Origin: Nephrocerus scutellatus
Lineage: Eukaryota > Arthropoda > Insecta > Diptera > Pipunculidae
Length of the DNA stretch: 64,000 nucleotides
NCBI GenBank assembly: GCA_947095585.1
Contig: OX352762.1
Location: 27,380,669-27,444,668 of the forward strand
Direction of reading: 5' to 3'
Shown: positions 10,971-22,428 of the stretch, piece after piece
Position numbering within the stretch: position 1 is the first letter of the stretch
How the letters are laid out: each line of letters starts with the position of its first letter
Notes under the pieces: generated by a model
The model's database searches: none
Told to the model about the DNA's origin: nothing
What the model saw: only the letters and a program-made list of their open reading frames with translations
Program-made: the position numbers and the translations under genes

Positions 10971-12940
10971 ACTCTGCTGATGGCTAACCGAAATATTAAC
11001 TGTTTTATTAAAAAAAAGTCTTTTGAAAAAACGTCTTTAAATCTGTTAAAGATCTAAGATCTCTATATGGCTATTTAATGTCCACAAAGCTATCAGAAAT
11101 GGCATCGGACTCTTTAATAAATTATCTATGACCTGTTGATATTACCTGTTTGATATTACGTTTGCTCTATATTTTTTGTGGTTTTATTCAAGGAAAGCAA
11201 AGAAAGGGTTGCACTGCAGGTATTATCGCAATTATCAGGTTATTTGGACGCTTTACCACATCTCTCTCTACCAGCATGCCGATGTTGGTTATAACACACA
11301 TCTAGACTAAACCGTGCAAATTCATATCCAGCAGTATCTCAGTTCAGCAATTCCGCTACACATCACTTATGTACGAGTGCAGCATCGGATCACGCATAAT
11401 CGAATTGTATATGCCTCAAGGCGATGAGAAAAACCGTTAGCTATATAAACGCGAAGGAATCAAACCACTTGGCCGTCCCTGTGACTTGCATTGTTGGAAT
11501 TTGTGGAAAATCAAATATTACCCGGTGCCCCTCTTACTAGAAAGACCGCACATTTCTTAAAAAGGTTCAATAAAAATATATCTTGCAACTTGTACAAGTA
11601 TGCCACATTATGAATGTTCTAAGTGCCCAATGGATTCTTCTATGGAGCTTTGTTCTAGTTTTGGACTTTTTTATGCAAACGTTTATACTTCCGCTTAGTT
11701 TTTGTGCTTGTGAGTGTTTGCTTTTCTTAAGGATAATTACTTTGTACTCGATTTTTTCGATTTTACATCGTTCAAGTCCTTTCATTATTTCTCCAACAAG
11801 AAACCATAAAAGTTCTTGATCACACGAAACTAAAAAGAAATCTTTCCTCTTCGTCCCCTAAGAAAAGAAGTCAACTCGATAGAATGCATTTCGATTTGGT
11901 TTGGTTCCGACGTTTCACCAACACAAAAGAGACGATTCCATTACACTTTTGGCTGTAGAGAATACTTTTTAGTTCTTGGCCCCCCTTCGATGCTTTCCGT
12001 TTCTATATGAATCTTGACGAAATGACAATGCAATGCATTGCTTTTAAATAGACTTTTACAACGATTGGAACCACTAGTACTCTGTCTTCCTTAACAAATA
12101 CATTATAAAGGAAACTCCAAATGGGGCTCGGGGGTATTGTACTTTGTTTCTGGTTGCGTTTTATGTTTATCATTAGGTCTGAGCGGCATGCAATCCGGAA
12201 GTATGTTCTTAACACGCGACTTATGCCATGCCACTAACTGGTGATGGAGGCAATCGAGTAATACACTGCAATGAACACCACCATGAGAATTCAAATTTAA
12301 TTCGCCTTTGGGGTATTTGATTGATTGTTTACTATGCTCGTAGGAGTGGTGTTTTCCCTGTTTTTACAATGTAAACCAAGCTCTTTCGCACGTTTTCGAT
12401 TCAGATTCAGATTTCGAAAAGTCAGGATACGTATTAGTTCCATTCGACAACAGCAGCAGAGTTTCCTTAAGTAACACAAATAAACTAAGTAAGCTCTACT
12501 TTTTCCCCCCATTCGCGTTCTTTTGTAAATACACACACTACATTAAAATATTAAGACATTTTCTGTGTGAATGCATTTGCATTGAAATTAAAAAATGTAT
12601 AGCACTTCCCAAAATAATAGCTTTGATTACTGAGAAATTAATACAGAGAGATCAGAGCTGAAAACCCTTCAAAAATTAACAAAACCAAAATACACTTTAA
12701 AATCAAATTCTTAAATCAAGGACTAAATTTTTAAAAAAAAAATTATAAATAACAACAGACCATTTTAGTCCAATACCGACCATTCGAGTTAAAAGAATAA
12801 AAAGCCATATCAGAAAGTCGAATTGAGAAGCTTTCTCATGCGACAATTATTACTCTCGGACGTTTCGTGAGAGTTAGAACCATGAACAAGTTTCTTCGGA
12901 TTCAATGGAAACTATTTGTGATTTCTTCCCTTCATTCTTT
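10971..12940. other. No gene recognised
   Basis: AT-rich DNA without recognisable coding region or repeat of the named families. Open frames at 11567-11819 and 12003-12536 overlap on both strands and show no motif. Confidence 0.45.
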
Positions 12941-13920
12941 AAAAAGAATTTCAATCATGATATCGTTTATGATCTCTCAGAAAGATGTTGCTGATTGTAT
13001 AAAAAATTTGGAGCCAAGCTTTACAACTGATAGTCAATTTATTTGTAACTCTTTTTTGAAGTACTGCTGCCAAAATTTAGTTTAAGCTTTATCTTATATG
13101 TTTAATGAGTCACTGAGAACGGGTCTGTTTCTTTCTTTTTGGAAAATAAGTTCTATATCACCCATTCATAAGAATGGATCCAAAGCGGTTGTTTAAAATT
13201 ACATACCTATTTCTAAATTGCTTAGTATTCCTAAATTGTTTGAAGCAATTATTAAAGATAAATTTTTTCCATCGTAAAAACGCACATAAAGGAAAGGTCA
13301 GTTGTATCGAATTTAGTCACATTTTCGAACTATATTTACTCGGCGTTTCGTGAAAACTGTCAAGTGGATTGCGTCTATATAGATCTTGAAAAAGCTTTTG
13401 ATTCTGTGAATCATAACCTTTTAATTTTAAAACTTATCTATAAGTAATAGATGGAATTTGGTTTGTGTAAAAGATGTTCGTTCGAAATATTTTCCGGTTT
13501 GTCAGGTGTACCAGAAGGCAGTCATCTCTGTCCTCTTTTGTTTCTTTTATATATGAATGTCACAAATAGAAATCTAATGTCATCAAAAAAATCTCTTATT
13601 TGCTGATGATGTCAAATATTTTTTCACAATTTCTAGCTTGGAGGACTCTCAAATATTAAAAGAAGATCTTGATACCTTTAGTGATTGGTGTATCTCTTGC
13701 GTATTTACCATTTAAAATGCAAATCAATACCTTTTTATAGAGGTCTGCTCAAGCATTCAAATTTCACGATTTCCATTCCTAAAGTGAATTAAATTTGTGA
13801 CTTAGGCGTAATGATGGACTGTGGCTTAACTTTCAGTAAACACATTGAATATATATCTGCAAAAGCGTGGGCATGTATTGTTTTTCTTAAGACATGCTGT
13901 TTTGTTTAAAGACTAAGTCC
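12940..13920 (+). pseudogene. Jockey-like LINE reverse-transcriptase relic
   Basis: The RT order can be followed over about 1 kb with many frame changes: 'SQKDVADCIKNLEPSFTTDS', 'FLKYCCQNLV', 'FNESLRTGLFLSFWKISSI' and 'PIHKNGSKAVV', then 'SKLLSIPKLFEAIIKDKF', motif A 'DCVYIDLEKAFDSVNHN', 'SGVPEGSHLCPLLFLLYMN', a frameshifted 'FADDVK'-type box near 13600, 'DLDTFSDWCI', and 'DLGVMMDCGLTFSKHIEYI'. Several stops and frameshifts make it inactive. The endonuclease is absent (5' truncation). The same family is represented at 17180-17355 and 18268-18600. Confidence 0.85.
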
Positions 13921-15026
13921 TTTGCATCCTGCAACGGATGAATATTTTCATCTCCAAGATGAGACGATTTTGACCGGTCTGTCTATCTTATTACCAGAAA
14001 CAGTAATTATTTTGAACAATTTGTCAAGAAAATGGAGAGCACCATTCTATTCAGTTTTGTCCAGTTTAGTCCTTATGTAAATATTTTGGCTATTTGCCAA
14101 AGTCAAAAACCCCCTTCGTCGTGCTCCTTAAAACTAACAACCATTGGACTTTAAGACCTCAACGTTTACTTTTAATCTCAAATAAAATCAACAACTACTG
14201 ACGGTTAGTTTGTTGTATGTACTTAAGTGTGAAATTTTTCTTTACTTACGTTTAGTAAATATTTACACTTGGCTGTTGTGCAATTGCCTATCATCGTTGT
14301 CATCGTCGCACACAGATGCACACGAATTAAAGGCGATGATGCAATCCGCAAAATCAGTTTGTTGATTGTTAATATTTAGCACATTCTTGCTGTGAAAACT
14401 CGAGCCCGCCTTGTAGCCAAATGCCGATGACTTTGTTTATCTGAGTATTTTCTCCCATAATGGATCCGGGCAGTCATTGGTATCTGCACAGTTTAAAGTA
14501 CAATTTATCAAATAAAATGCATTGCAATTAGCATTTTGAGCGGAATGCTTGCAAACTGGGGAAATTCATTTCACATCCGACAAACAGACATACGAACGAT
14601 TGACGATAGACGATAGAATGGAGAACTTGTAGAATTCCATGCAGTGAATTGCAACCAGAAAGATAACATTATTAATTAATCCGCTTGAGGTAAATTGCTT
14701 GCAATTGCTATTTGTTTTCATTTCTTAGATGCATCGAATTCATGATAATGATTGGGTGATTGTTGTGGGCGTTGAAGTGACTTTTATTGCATGCAGCAGG
14801 TAAATGTGATTAATTTTAACGTGGTGTTATACGTGCTCATTAAGTATTGCAGGTGTAAACTGTTTTACCCATGGACTTGCCTAGTGTTTTTTTTTAAAAT
14901 TTTTGTGATTCAAAATAATTATAATTCCAATGGTTGTAACAGTTTTACCATTGGAATAAGTCAGTGGTTAATAGTCAAAGAAAATTTTTAAAGTAAAGCA
15001 AATACCTACTGAAGAAACAAATAAAA
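13921..15026. other. Low-copy-looking non-coding DNA
   Basis: No gene is seen. The stretch 14230-14790 is more balanced in base composition than its surroundings and contains homopurine-poor words such as 'attaattaatccgcttgagg' and paired 'gcttgcaattgc' and 'gtgcaattgcc' motifs. It lacks similarity to any repeat in the window, so it may be host single-copy DNA. Confidence 0.35.
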
Positions 15027-15511
15027 CAACCCATAAAAATTGTTCGTCTAAATTCTCTAATCGCGGATACACAATGTGCAAAGTTTGAATAAAATTGGGC
15101 TAATTTAAAAAATAATTATATGGGCGCCCCTCGGCCCTGGAGCCACCCACTTCCAATTGTTTACAAAAAGTGTTGTCCATAGGTGTATAAATTTGAAGGA
15201 AAGCGGGTAAATTTTTTAAAATTTTGTATGGGTCCTTCCGACACCGGGGCCCGATCATTCCAAAAATTTTACAAAAAGTGTTGTTCATCGGAGTTACACA
15301 AGCATATACAATTTGAAGAAAAACAGGTACTTTTTTATATAAAATATGTATGGGTGCTCCCCGATCCCGGGGCTCGATCACTTCCAAAGTTTTACAAAAA
15401 GTGTTGTCCATCGGATAAAATTTAAAGAAAATCGGGCTTTACAAGTGGGTTAACCATTGATCACAAGATTTGGTGTGTCCGCCAGCCAGCCAGCCAGCAC
15501 GCGAAGTTGTT
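15027..15511 (-). repeat. Family A repeat, left portion
   Basis: It starts 'caacccataaaaattg' and 'ctaaattctctaatcg', runs through three to four array units ('acaaaaagtgttgtccat' recurs at about 15163, 15270 and 15396) and reaches the 'ccagccagccagccag' microsatellite and 'cacgcgaagtt' end at about 15505, where a LINE fragment interrupts it. Confidence 0.85.
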
Positions 15512-15706
15512 GTTATGTTATGTCCTATATCCCCTTGTGGGTCCTAGGGCCTCTACAACGCCTACGTGCCATCGCGTGTGGTCCCGGAAATGAGCTTCAG
15601 CTCTCTCCAACTCTTCCCCAATTGCCGTGATTCCTCCTTAACTGTTCTGCGCCATGTATTTCTCGGACGAACCGTTCTTCTTCCATCCTGAGATAATGGA
15701 TTGTCA
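15512..15706 (-). pseudogene. LINE 3' end fragment, 5'-truncated
   Basis: On the minus strand this reads the C-terminal motif 'GRPRNTWRRTV'-like sequence, 'EL...W..VVEALGPTRGY' and a tail 'ataacataac'. It is nearly the same DNA as 28437-28625, so it belongs to the same LINE family as the element at 27448-28647. It lies between two family A segments. Confidence 0.8.
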
Positions 15707-15838
15707 TCGGAAATATACATGTGTGAAAAATCGGGCTTTGGAAAGTAGGTTAAAAATTGATCACAAGATCTGACCAGCCACCTAGCCAGCCAGCCAGTCC
15801 GTCAGCAACGGGCACGCGAAGTTAATATAGAGAATTTA
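15707..15838 (-). repeat. Family A repeat, terminal portion
   Basis: It contains a partial unit ('catgtgtgaaaaatcgggc'), 'gggttaaaaattgatcacaag', the 'ccagccagccagtccg' microsatellite and the terminus 'cacgcgaagttaatatagag' plus 'aattta'. This is the canonical end of the family. Confidence 0.85.
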
Positions 15839-15884
15839 AAAGAAGGTGCCTGTCAGCTCCAACGAGCGTTTGTATCGGGTTTTT

Positions 15885-16801
15885 CAATAAGAGCACTTCA
15901 ACTTTTTTTTTTGAATAAAACACAAACTGTTCGACTTTTGAACTAACTTTTTTTTTTTTATTAACGAATTTGAACATATACATATGATACATTTAAGTAT
16001 GAAACTCGATTTCTTTTGCATGACCACCGCGTGCACGTGTTACGAAGTCCAATCTTTGAACCCAATTTTCGACCACACTTTCGCATAAATCGGCCGAAAT
16101 TCCAGAAATTTCACGTTCAATATTGGCTCTGAGCTCTTGCAACGTCGCCGGCTTATTGGCATAGACCAATGACTTCACATAACCCCAAAGAAAATAATCT
16201 AGAGGTGTCAAATCACACGAGCGCGGCGGCCACTGGACGGGCCCATTTCGCGAAATAACACGCTCATCGAACTTAGTCTTCAATAACGCGATTGTATCGT
16301 GTGCTGTGTGGCATGTGGCCCCGTCCTGCTGAAACCACATGTCGTCCAAGTCCATTCCATTCAATTGCGGCCAAAAAAAATCGTTTATCATATCGCGGTA
16401 CCGATTTCCATTAACAGTAACGTGGCGATCGTTATCGTCGATGAAAAAATATGGCCCAATGACGCCGCCGGCATGTAATCCGCACCAAACAATGACTTTT
16501 TCGGGATGCAACGGTGCCTCATGAATCACGTGTGGGTTGCTTTCTGCCCAGTAACGCATATTTTGCTTGTTGACAAATCCTTCTAGCCAAAAGTGAACCT
16601 CATCGCTGAAGATGATTTTTCGGCAAAAGATTTTTTAAAGTAGCGGCAACAGAACGATTATTTTGATAAAAAATTTGCACGATTTGCAATCGCTGTTCAC
16701 GTGTAGCGTTCCATGATGAAATGTATACTAATGAAGTTTCCAAATGACAAAAGAACAAGTCCCTATCGGAGAAAAGTTGAAGCGCACCTGTTGAAACACC
16801 A
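15885..16801 (-). pseudogene. DD41D mariner-like transposase (rosa/visitor-type), internally deleted
   Basis: Codons run from about 16750 down to 15993. The N-terminal helix-turn-helix start reads 'WNATREQRLQIVQIFYQNN' and 'RSVAATLK'. It then jumps directly, with a frame change, into the first catalytic block 'KIIFSDEVHFWLEGF', followed by 'NKQNMRYWAE'. The catalytic part is open: 'VIVWCGLHAGGVIGPYFF', 'WFQQDGATCHTA' (second Asp) and 'SCDLTPLDYFLWGYVKS' (third Asp). By count 41 residues separate the last two Asp, giving DD41D. The segment between the HTH and the first Asp is deleted, so it cannot be functional. Related terminal repeats, 'caataagagcacttcaac' at the left and the inverted 'caacaggtgcgcttcaac' at the right, are visible near 15886 and 16795. 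Confidence 0.9.
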
Positions 16802-16802
16802 G

Positions 16803-17100
16803 ATAGTTTACTCCTTAAGAACCCATTTTCATATATAACACGCCCAACACGCGTCACAAATTACGTTTTTAATTTTTTTGTACACGCGCCACACGCGTCA
16901 CAAATTACGTTTTTAATTTTTTTTTACACGCGCCACACATTACAAAAACAATTTTTTAAAACAAGTTTCATCAAATCCTGACTAGTAGAAGCTGATATAT
17001 ACCAGTTTCACATGCATTACACGCGCATACACGACGCGCGACACGCGTCACACGCGGAATATCAAAAATACTATGTGAGATATATCAGCTCCCCATAAAA
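16803..17100 (+). repeat. Family C repeat, partial copy
   Basis: It contains 'cacacgcgtcacaaattacg' twice, 'gactagtagaagctgatata', 'cacgacgcgcgacacgcgtc' and 'gatatatcagctccccataa'. It matches, inverted, 60480-60730. Its left boundary abuts the DD41D element, and the joining sequence 'tagtttactccttaagaa' has its uninterrupted counterpart near 60715. Confidence 0.75.
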
Positions 17101-17179
17101 TGTTTTCTGTAATTTTTTTCTATATGTAAAAGTCGATAAATCAATAAAGACAACACAGAGAGGGAACATAGAAATAGAT

Positions 17180-17363
17180 TTTTCTCCAAACGTTCATAAG
17201 TGTCGAATTTGGTCGATTTTATCCGTACTGACTTTGAAAAAGCTTTCGACTAGTTAATCATAACGTTATGATTTCAAAGCTAAAAGCTTTTCTTCGATCG
17301 ATAAAATCTTATCGCAGTGATAGATGGAATTATGTTCTTGTTAATGACTGTATACCTCATTTT
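17180..17363 (+). pseudogene. Jockey-like RT relic, first part (split by family A)
   Basis: It reads motif A 'TDFEKAFD' with a stop replacing the next residue, then 'MISKLKAFLRSIKSYRSDRW' and 'NYVLVNDCIPH'. The DNA matches the element at 13360-13480. It is cut at the T-run at 17360, where a family A element is inserted, and resumes at 18268. Confidence 0.8.
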
Positions 17364-18260
17364 TAAATTCTCTATATTAACTTCACTTGAACGTGGGTCG
17401 TCGGTCGTCGGTCGGTCGTCGGTCGTCTGTCGTGGATTCTTGCGATCAATTTTTAACCCACTTCCCATGGCCCGATTTTATTGAAATGCACACATGTGTA
17501 TTTCCGGAGACAACACTTTCTATTAAATTTTGAGGCCCCTCGGGCTGCGGGGTCGGGGGGCTCCCAAACAAAAATTTTAAAAAATTTACCCGATTTTCTT
17601 CAAATTTTACACACATGTGTATACCCAATAAACAATACTTTTTCGAAAATTTGGTAGTGATCGGGTCCCGGGTTCGGCCGCAAGGCCCTTATACATTTTT
17701 TAAATATCTGTACTGGCATCAGATATTCGTCGCCCTTTATGGACTTTGTGCGGTGTGTGCTGCGCAGTCGGCTGCGCTGCATGGTTTTGTTGATGGTGGA
17801 GAGAGAGAGAGAAATCTTAGCGCACGCACAAATGAACCCAGCAAATGAAACGAGACATAAATGTTTTATGCTTACTTCAACTTACATTTTTATTTACTGA
17901 ATTGTATTTTTATTGATGTCGTTTTTTTTTGTTGTCGATATCAACTTACAGATAGAACAACAAGTTTTCACAATATTCTGTCATTTGGCGTTTTCATAAA
18001 TTAGTTCAGAGCAGTCAAAGAGTTCTCAAGATAAATGTTCGTGTTTCTTATTTGCTCAGAGTTTGAGCGTGCTCTAAGTGCTCAGAATAAAATGATCTGA
18101 GCTTTTTCAATTTTAACATCTGATGTCAAATGTTTGTTTCGATGATTTTCTCCTACAATAAAAAAAAAAAATGGCCCAGGATCGAGGGGCTCCCATATCA
18201 ATTTCTGCGATTAGAGAATTTAGATGAAAAATTTTAATTTTTATGGGTTGTTTTTTTTTT
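17364..18260 (+). repeat. Complete family A element with ~500-bp unique core
   Basis: The left end 'taaattctctatattaac' is followed by a 'ggtcg/gtcgg' microsatellite (17396-17435), 'gatcaatttttaacccactt', about two array units, then a core (17717-18240) that is not tandemly repeated. The right end is 'gattagagaatttagatgaa' and '...ttatgggttg'. The outer 'taaattctcta' and 'tagagaattta' form a short subterminal inverted repeat. The element sits in a T-run of a jockey RT relic whose frame continues after it. The structure (subterminal inverted repeat, GTCY-type microsatellite, minisatellite, insertion between T residues) resembles Helentron-associated DINE-type elements, but no rolling-circle terminus was proved. 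Confidence 0.85.
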
Positions 18261-18267
18261 CAAGTAA

Positions 18268-18600
18268 TGTCTGCTGCGCTACAAGGTAGCTTCCTGGGTC
18301 CTCTTATTATTTCTATACACAAATCTCCATTTTATTGCAAGTGGGTCTCTCTTTTAATGATTGGTGTGATCTTAATCTCTTAAATATTACTACCTTAAAT
18401 GCAAATGCATTTCTTTTTATAGAGGCGTGCTTTTTCTCTAATTCATATAGTTTTATAAATTACTCCATTCCTTAAGTAAGTCTGATGGCATGATGGACCG
18501 TTGTTTATATTTTACCAATAATGAATATATTTCTATGCAAAAGCATGGGCATATTAAACCTTTCTAAAGAGACATGACGTTAAGTTTATGGATCGATATA
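18268..18600 (+). pseudogene. Jockey-like RT relic, second part
   Basis: Continuation of 17180-17363: a degraded 'SGVPQGS..GPL'-type block ('SAALQGSFLGPLI'), 'FNDWCDLNLLNITTLNANAF', 'FIEACFF' and a relic of 'D.GLTF..HIEYI'. It matches 13690-13880. No YADD box survives, and several frameshifts are present. Confidence 0.75.
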
Positions 18601-18615
18601 CATTTAAAATATATA

Positions 18616-19371
18616 CAGAGTGTATACGTTAAGGTGGCAAGAAGTAACACAACCCGCACTATCTCGCTCTGGTTTTCGAATGCACCAATATTGTGCCATT
18701 GAGCATTTCTCGATTATTTGCAAATAAATTATTTTTTTTTTTTATTTTAACGACCTTAATATCGGTATGGCTAAAATAATTTTAAAAATGTACATTGTTT
18801 GATCTTACAAAATTAATTTTCTTTCAAAAAAGATCAATAGTAGTAACCTTTTAGCTGTATGCGTTCAAGAGTTATAGGGTGTGAAGTCATGTAAGGTCAC
18901 AAGTACGTTTGCGTTCATTTCACAAACTTTTCATTCTCACCCTGCTCCTGTTGACCGAGTGCATAAATATTGTGAGGTGGATTTGTAGAAAATTAAATAG
19001 GCATTTGACAAAAAAAAAATTATCCAAGAGCATTTTTCGAAATAATCGCGTTTGAATATAAAATTAAAAATTTTTTTTTTGACTTTAATGAAGTTCATAT
19101 CGGTAATGATTTTAAGAATTAAAAAAAAATGCATTGTTTGACCTTAAATATTTAATTTAATCTATCAAAAGAGACCAACAGGGACCTTGTAGCTAGAAGC
19201 GTTCAAGAGTTGTAGGGTGTGAAGTGACGTATGGTCAAAAGTACGTCTCTTCGTTTTAAAACGCTACGTACACCGCAGGGGGTGAAAATAGATCCCCCCC
19301 TACAATACGATTTTTTCATGAAATTAACCAAGGAATCACCCCTTTAAGTATTAGCAACCTTAACGGATACA
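18616..19371. mobile_element. TIR element, shorter relative of the 35048 inverted-repeat element
   Basis: The left end 'cagagtgtatacgttaagg' and the inverted right end '...gtatccgttaagg' pair imperfectly; the right terminus has lost the last 'caccctg'. Inside are two units of about 350 bp that include 'gcgttcaagagttatagggt', 'gtgaagtcatgtaaggtc', 'cctgctcctgttgacc' and 'ttgtagaaaatt', in the same direction. The subterminal 'ccaaggaatcacccctttaa' is shared with 36810. No transposase is present. Confidence 0.8.
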
Positions 19372-20644
19372 TATTAGACGTTTCCGTGGAGGGAATTTGT
19401 ATAATATTGTATTACACACCTAATAGCATCGTTATGAAAACCTTATCATAAGACAGGCTTTATTTTTACTACGTACTTAAGTTTTTCTAGAATAACTGCA
19501 ATAATATAAAACTGTTTTGATGTTATACCTTCGCATTGGCACGGCAAGCGTCTTAACCTTGAAACATCATTGTGCTTGAAGCATATTTTTATAACAATAA
19601 TAATAATATTAAAAATAATATTAGTATGATAGAAATGAAATATAATAGAGAAAACTAAATTCGTCCTTCAAAAGCGGTCTTTTACGTCTTTTCCAACTAA
19701 TCCAATTTATTATGTGAAACAAAACTTACAAAACTGCATAGACAGACAGAGCCAGATGTGTAAAGAAATTGTTGCCTTGCGGTATGTTAAGTCATTGACT
19801 TATCAAAAGAACAGAAGTCATGGTAGGTTATTGTTAGGGCACATGTACGTCAGAAACACAAAAGGATTTTTTTTAAGCAGACAATCAAAATATCAAAAAC
19901 AGAAAACGAAAGCGATTATCTACTGACGATACTATTTTACTCATCTAATCCTATAGATTGCTTACGATCAAAAAGAAATAGAACTTGTCATTTCAACTGA
20001 ACCGTGCAATTAGATGTACACGAAAAAGTATCCCTGGCAAACTACAAGGTTAATAATTATTGTGTGTAACTCGCTAAACTACCCGAATAATGGTATTATT
20101 CATTGTTGGTATTGAATGTGACAAGGACATTTTAAAACACAGACTCGACGGTTCTAATTATATGTAAGCAACATAAGGTTGATAAATTGGGCGGGTTTAT
20201 GTATGTGACAAGTATGACAGGATTGATATACAACAAACAAATCACATGTAGAGCAAAAGGTTAGAATTACTACTGCGGTTTGAAAGATTTAAATCATTTA
20301 GCTGCCTCGTATATGATTAGAGGTTAATTCACAAGACTTTAATGCGTGGAAGTAAATTAAAATTATAATGTTATTGGATTTCGTTAATACAAATATTTAA
20401 ATGGCAAGAGGGAAGAATTAAATAAAGAGAACAAAAAGGAAAAATTGAAAATATAAGTTGAGATAAAAATTGTGAAACAAGAGAAACAAATAATGAATGG
20501 TAAACAGGAAAGCCAAATATATGTAAGTTACGAAAAAAGACTAACAAAGCTAAGTTATCTTGAAAATAGTTTGCCAACTCGATAACCGGAAAGAATTTGA
20601 GTGACAGCTAAGAAACTCTCACGAGTAAGAATAGGGTGGACAGG
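19372..20644. other. No gene recognised
   Basis: AT-rich DNA with short AAT microsatellite at 19600-19620. Open frames at 19714-19926 (plus) and 20371-20577 (minus) have no recognisable motif. Confidence 0.4.
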
Positions 20645-20930
20645 TAGTAGCATATTAAATAACGAGCAAGGAAGCTGGAGCAGTGTGAAATTGAGTCAAT
20701 GAGCACTTTTCTGCGATTAATGTATGCTCTTTTTCACACGACCAAAACCGGTTTTTCTGCTAAACCGGTTATGCACAATGCAAAATTACTCTGTGAATGT
20801 GTGGTCGCTGTGACTGCAGTAAATAACAAAAGTATTTCATATTTTAACTGACTAGTGCGTATAATGGCCACTTTCGAGGCTAGGTTATAGTGTATGAAAC
20901 AGTCACTTTCGTCTATGGGCGTGTGAAAAA
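20645..20930. mobile_element. MITE-like repeat with TTTTTCACACG terminal repeats, copy 1
   Basis: A 201-bp core (20730-20930) is bounded by 'tttttcacacg' and 'cgtgtgaaaaa'. It contains 'accaaaaccggtttttctgc', 'atgcacaatgcaaaattac' and 'cagtcactttcgtctatggg'. The copy at 38888-39158 shares this core and also about 85 bp upstream ('ataacgagc', 'gagcacttttctgcg'), so the true element is longer than the core. Superfamily is unknown; no clear target duplication was seen. Confidence 0.75.
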
Positions 20931-22428
20931 CAATTATTATCATGTAGAAGTTACGTACGCATACGACCCATAACGCATTTTACTATAAGTTCATAAGCTA
21001 AAGAAGTACATATATTAAACCCTTGCTATGATGGCGGGTCAAATTGTAATTAATTACAAGGCAATTTATTTTAAAATTAAATGTACAATCTTTAACTCGT
21101 TAATTTTAAACTGAATACTTCAACACACATTTAAGAACAGTATTTTTTTATTGTAAGAGATCGTATTAATCGCTGCGTGCAATTGTTGTGTGATCGGATT
21201 GCCTTCTGTATGCTTCAAAGGAATAATCCAGTATGTGCATAGCGTAGGGTAATTAACAGCAATTAAACACAATCACTGGAATAAATGTATTTTTTGTAGT
21301 ATAGTATAAACGAACAAATGCTTTTTTTCTTATTGCACCTTTCGTTTAATGCGCTCAGTTTCTGATAAACTGCTTTTTGTATAATGTTGTTCCTTTTTCT
21401 TATACATCGATCAATAGTATTCTTTGCTTCAACCAATCAATGCCACAAAAGAGCCTCCATTGACGGAAACGCGAAGCAACCAATAAAGGACTGTGTTTTT
21501 AAATATACAGCGGTGCTTAACAATTGAAATGAGTGCACCACATAATGCGATTGCCGATTTGCGGTGGGGGCGCAGCGAAAAAACTGTCAAGTGAAAACAA
21601 AGAAAAGTAAAATATTAGCATTTTCCATACTTATTTTTCTTCACGAAGGTTTTCTTATTTTTAGCCCTGACATAGTGCTGCTAGAGTAATCCGTTTATTT
21701 ATTATGCCTTTTCTTGTGAGTAAGACATGCAATAAATAATATTAAAGGGCTTTGCGACAACAACACACCGCAAGTGTGTTTGTGTGATTTGTTGATTTTA
21801 TACAGCAAACTTTATTAAGAGCGGAGAACTCTGTCATTCAAATTATGTCAAGACACCATATCATTAAGCGTAAAATCGGTTCGACTGTATAGGTGCAAGA
21901 CTTCGAGAGTTTATCCTTAACAATGAGATTCCATCAACATACATATGTCTTTAAGAGTATGCGGAAATTCCTTAATCTATTTCGAACGATTATCTTCTGA
22001 TACATCGAAATACGGCGGGAAGATGCGGCAGTGAATTGGACATACTCGTACCTTAAGAAAACCATCAAGCGATATTGCCAAAATGACGTTCGAATCGAGC
22101 CCGCAAGTAAACCGACGACGCGGGCGCACAAGAATAACACGGATGAGATTAGTAGAAGTGGTTTTATCACAAAGGGGTCACTGGAAAGAGCTTGTTTCCG
22201 CTCTATGCTTCAAATAGGAGCGATATTTATATAGCATTTTGTTTTTTTAATTGTTACAACGTTATGTATAATATTGATTTAACCAAACAAAAATTAATAT
22301 AAGAGAAAATAAAATAAAAAAAATATGAACAAAAAAATAATTTTTGAAATAAAAAATAAAAAAATTATGAAAAAAAATAAATATTAAATAAAAATATTTT
22401 TACGACCATTTTTTAGCCAGAAAATTAA
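20931..22428. other. No gene recognised
   Basis: Mostly low-copy-looking AT-rich DNA. 21420-21600 is more balanced in composition. 22250-22420 is A/T low-complexity. An open frame on each strand at about 21934-22234 shows no known motif. Confidence 0.4.

Noticed and set aside
15480..15510. Regular repeats as a CRISPR array
   Set aside because: These are a simple tetranucleotide microsatellite inside an animal transposable element.
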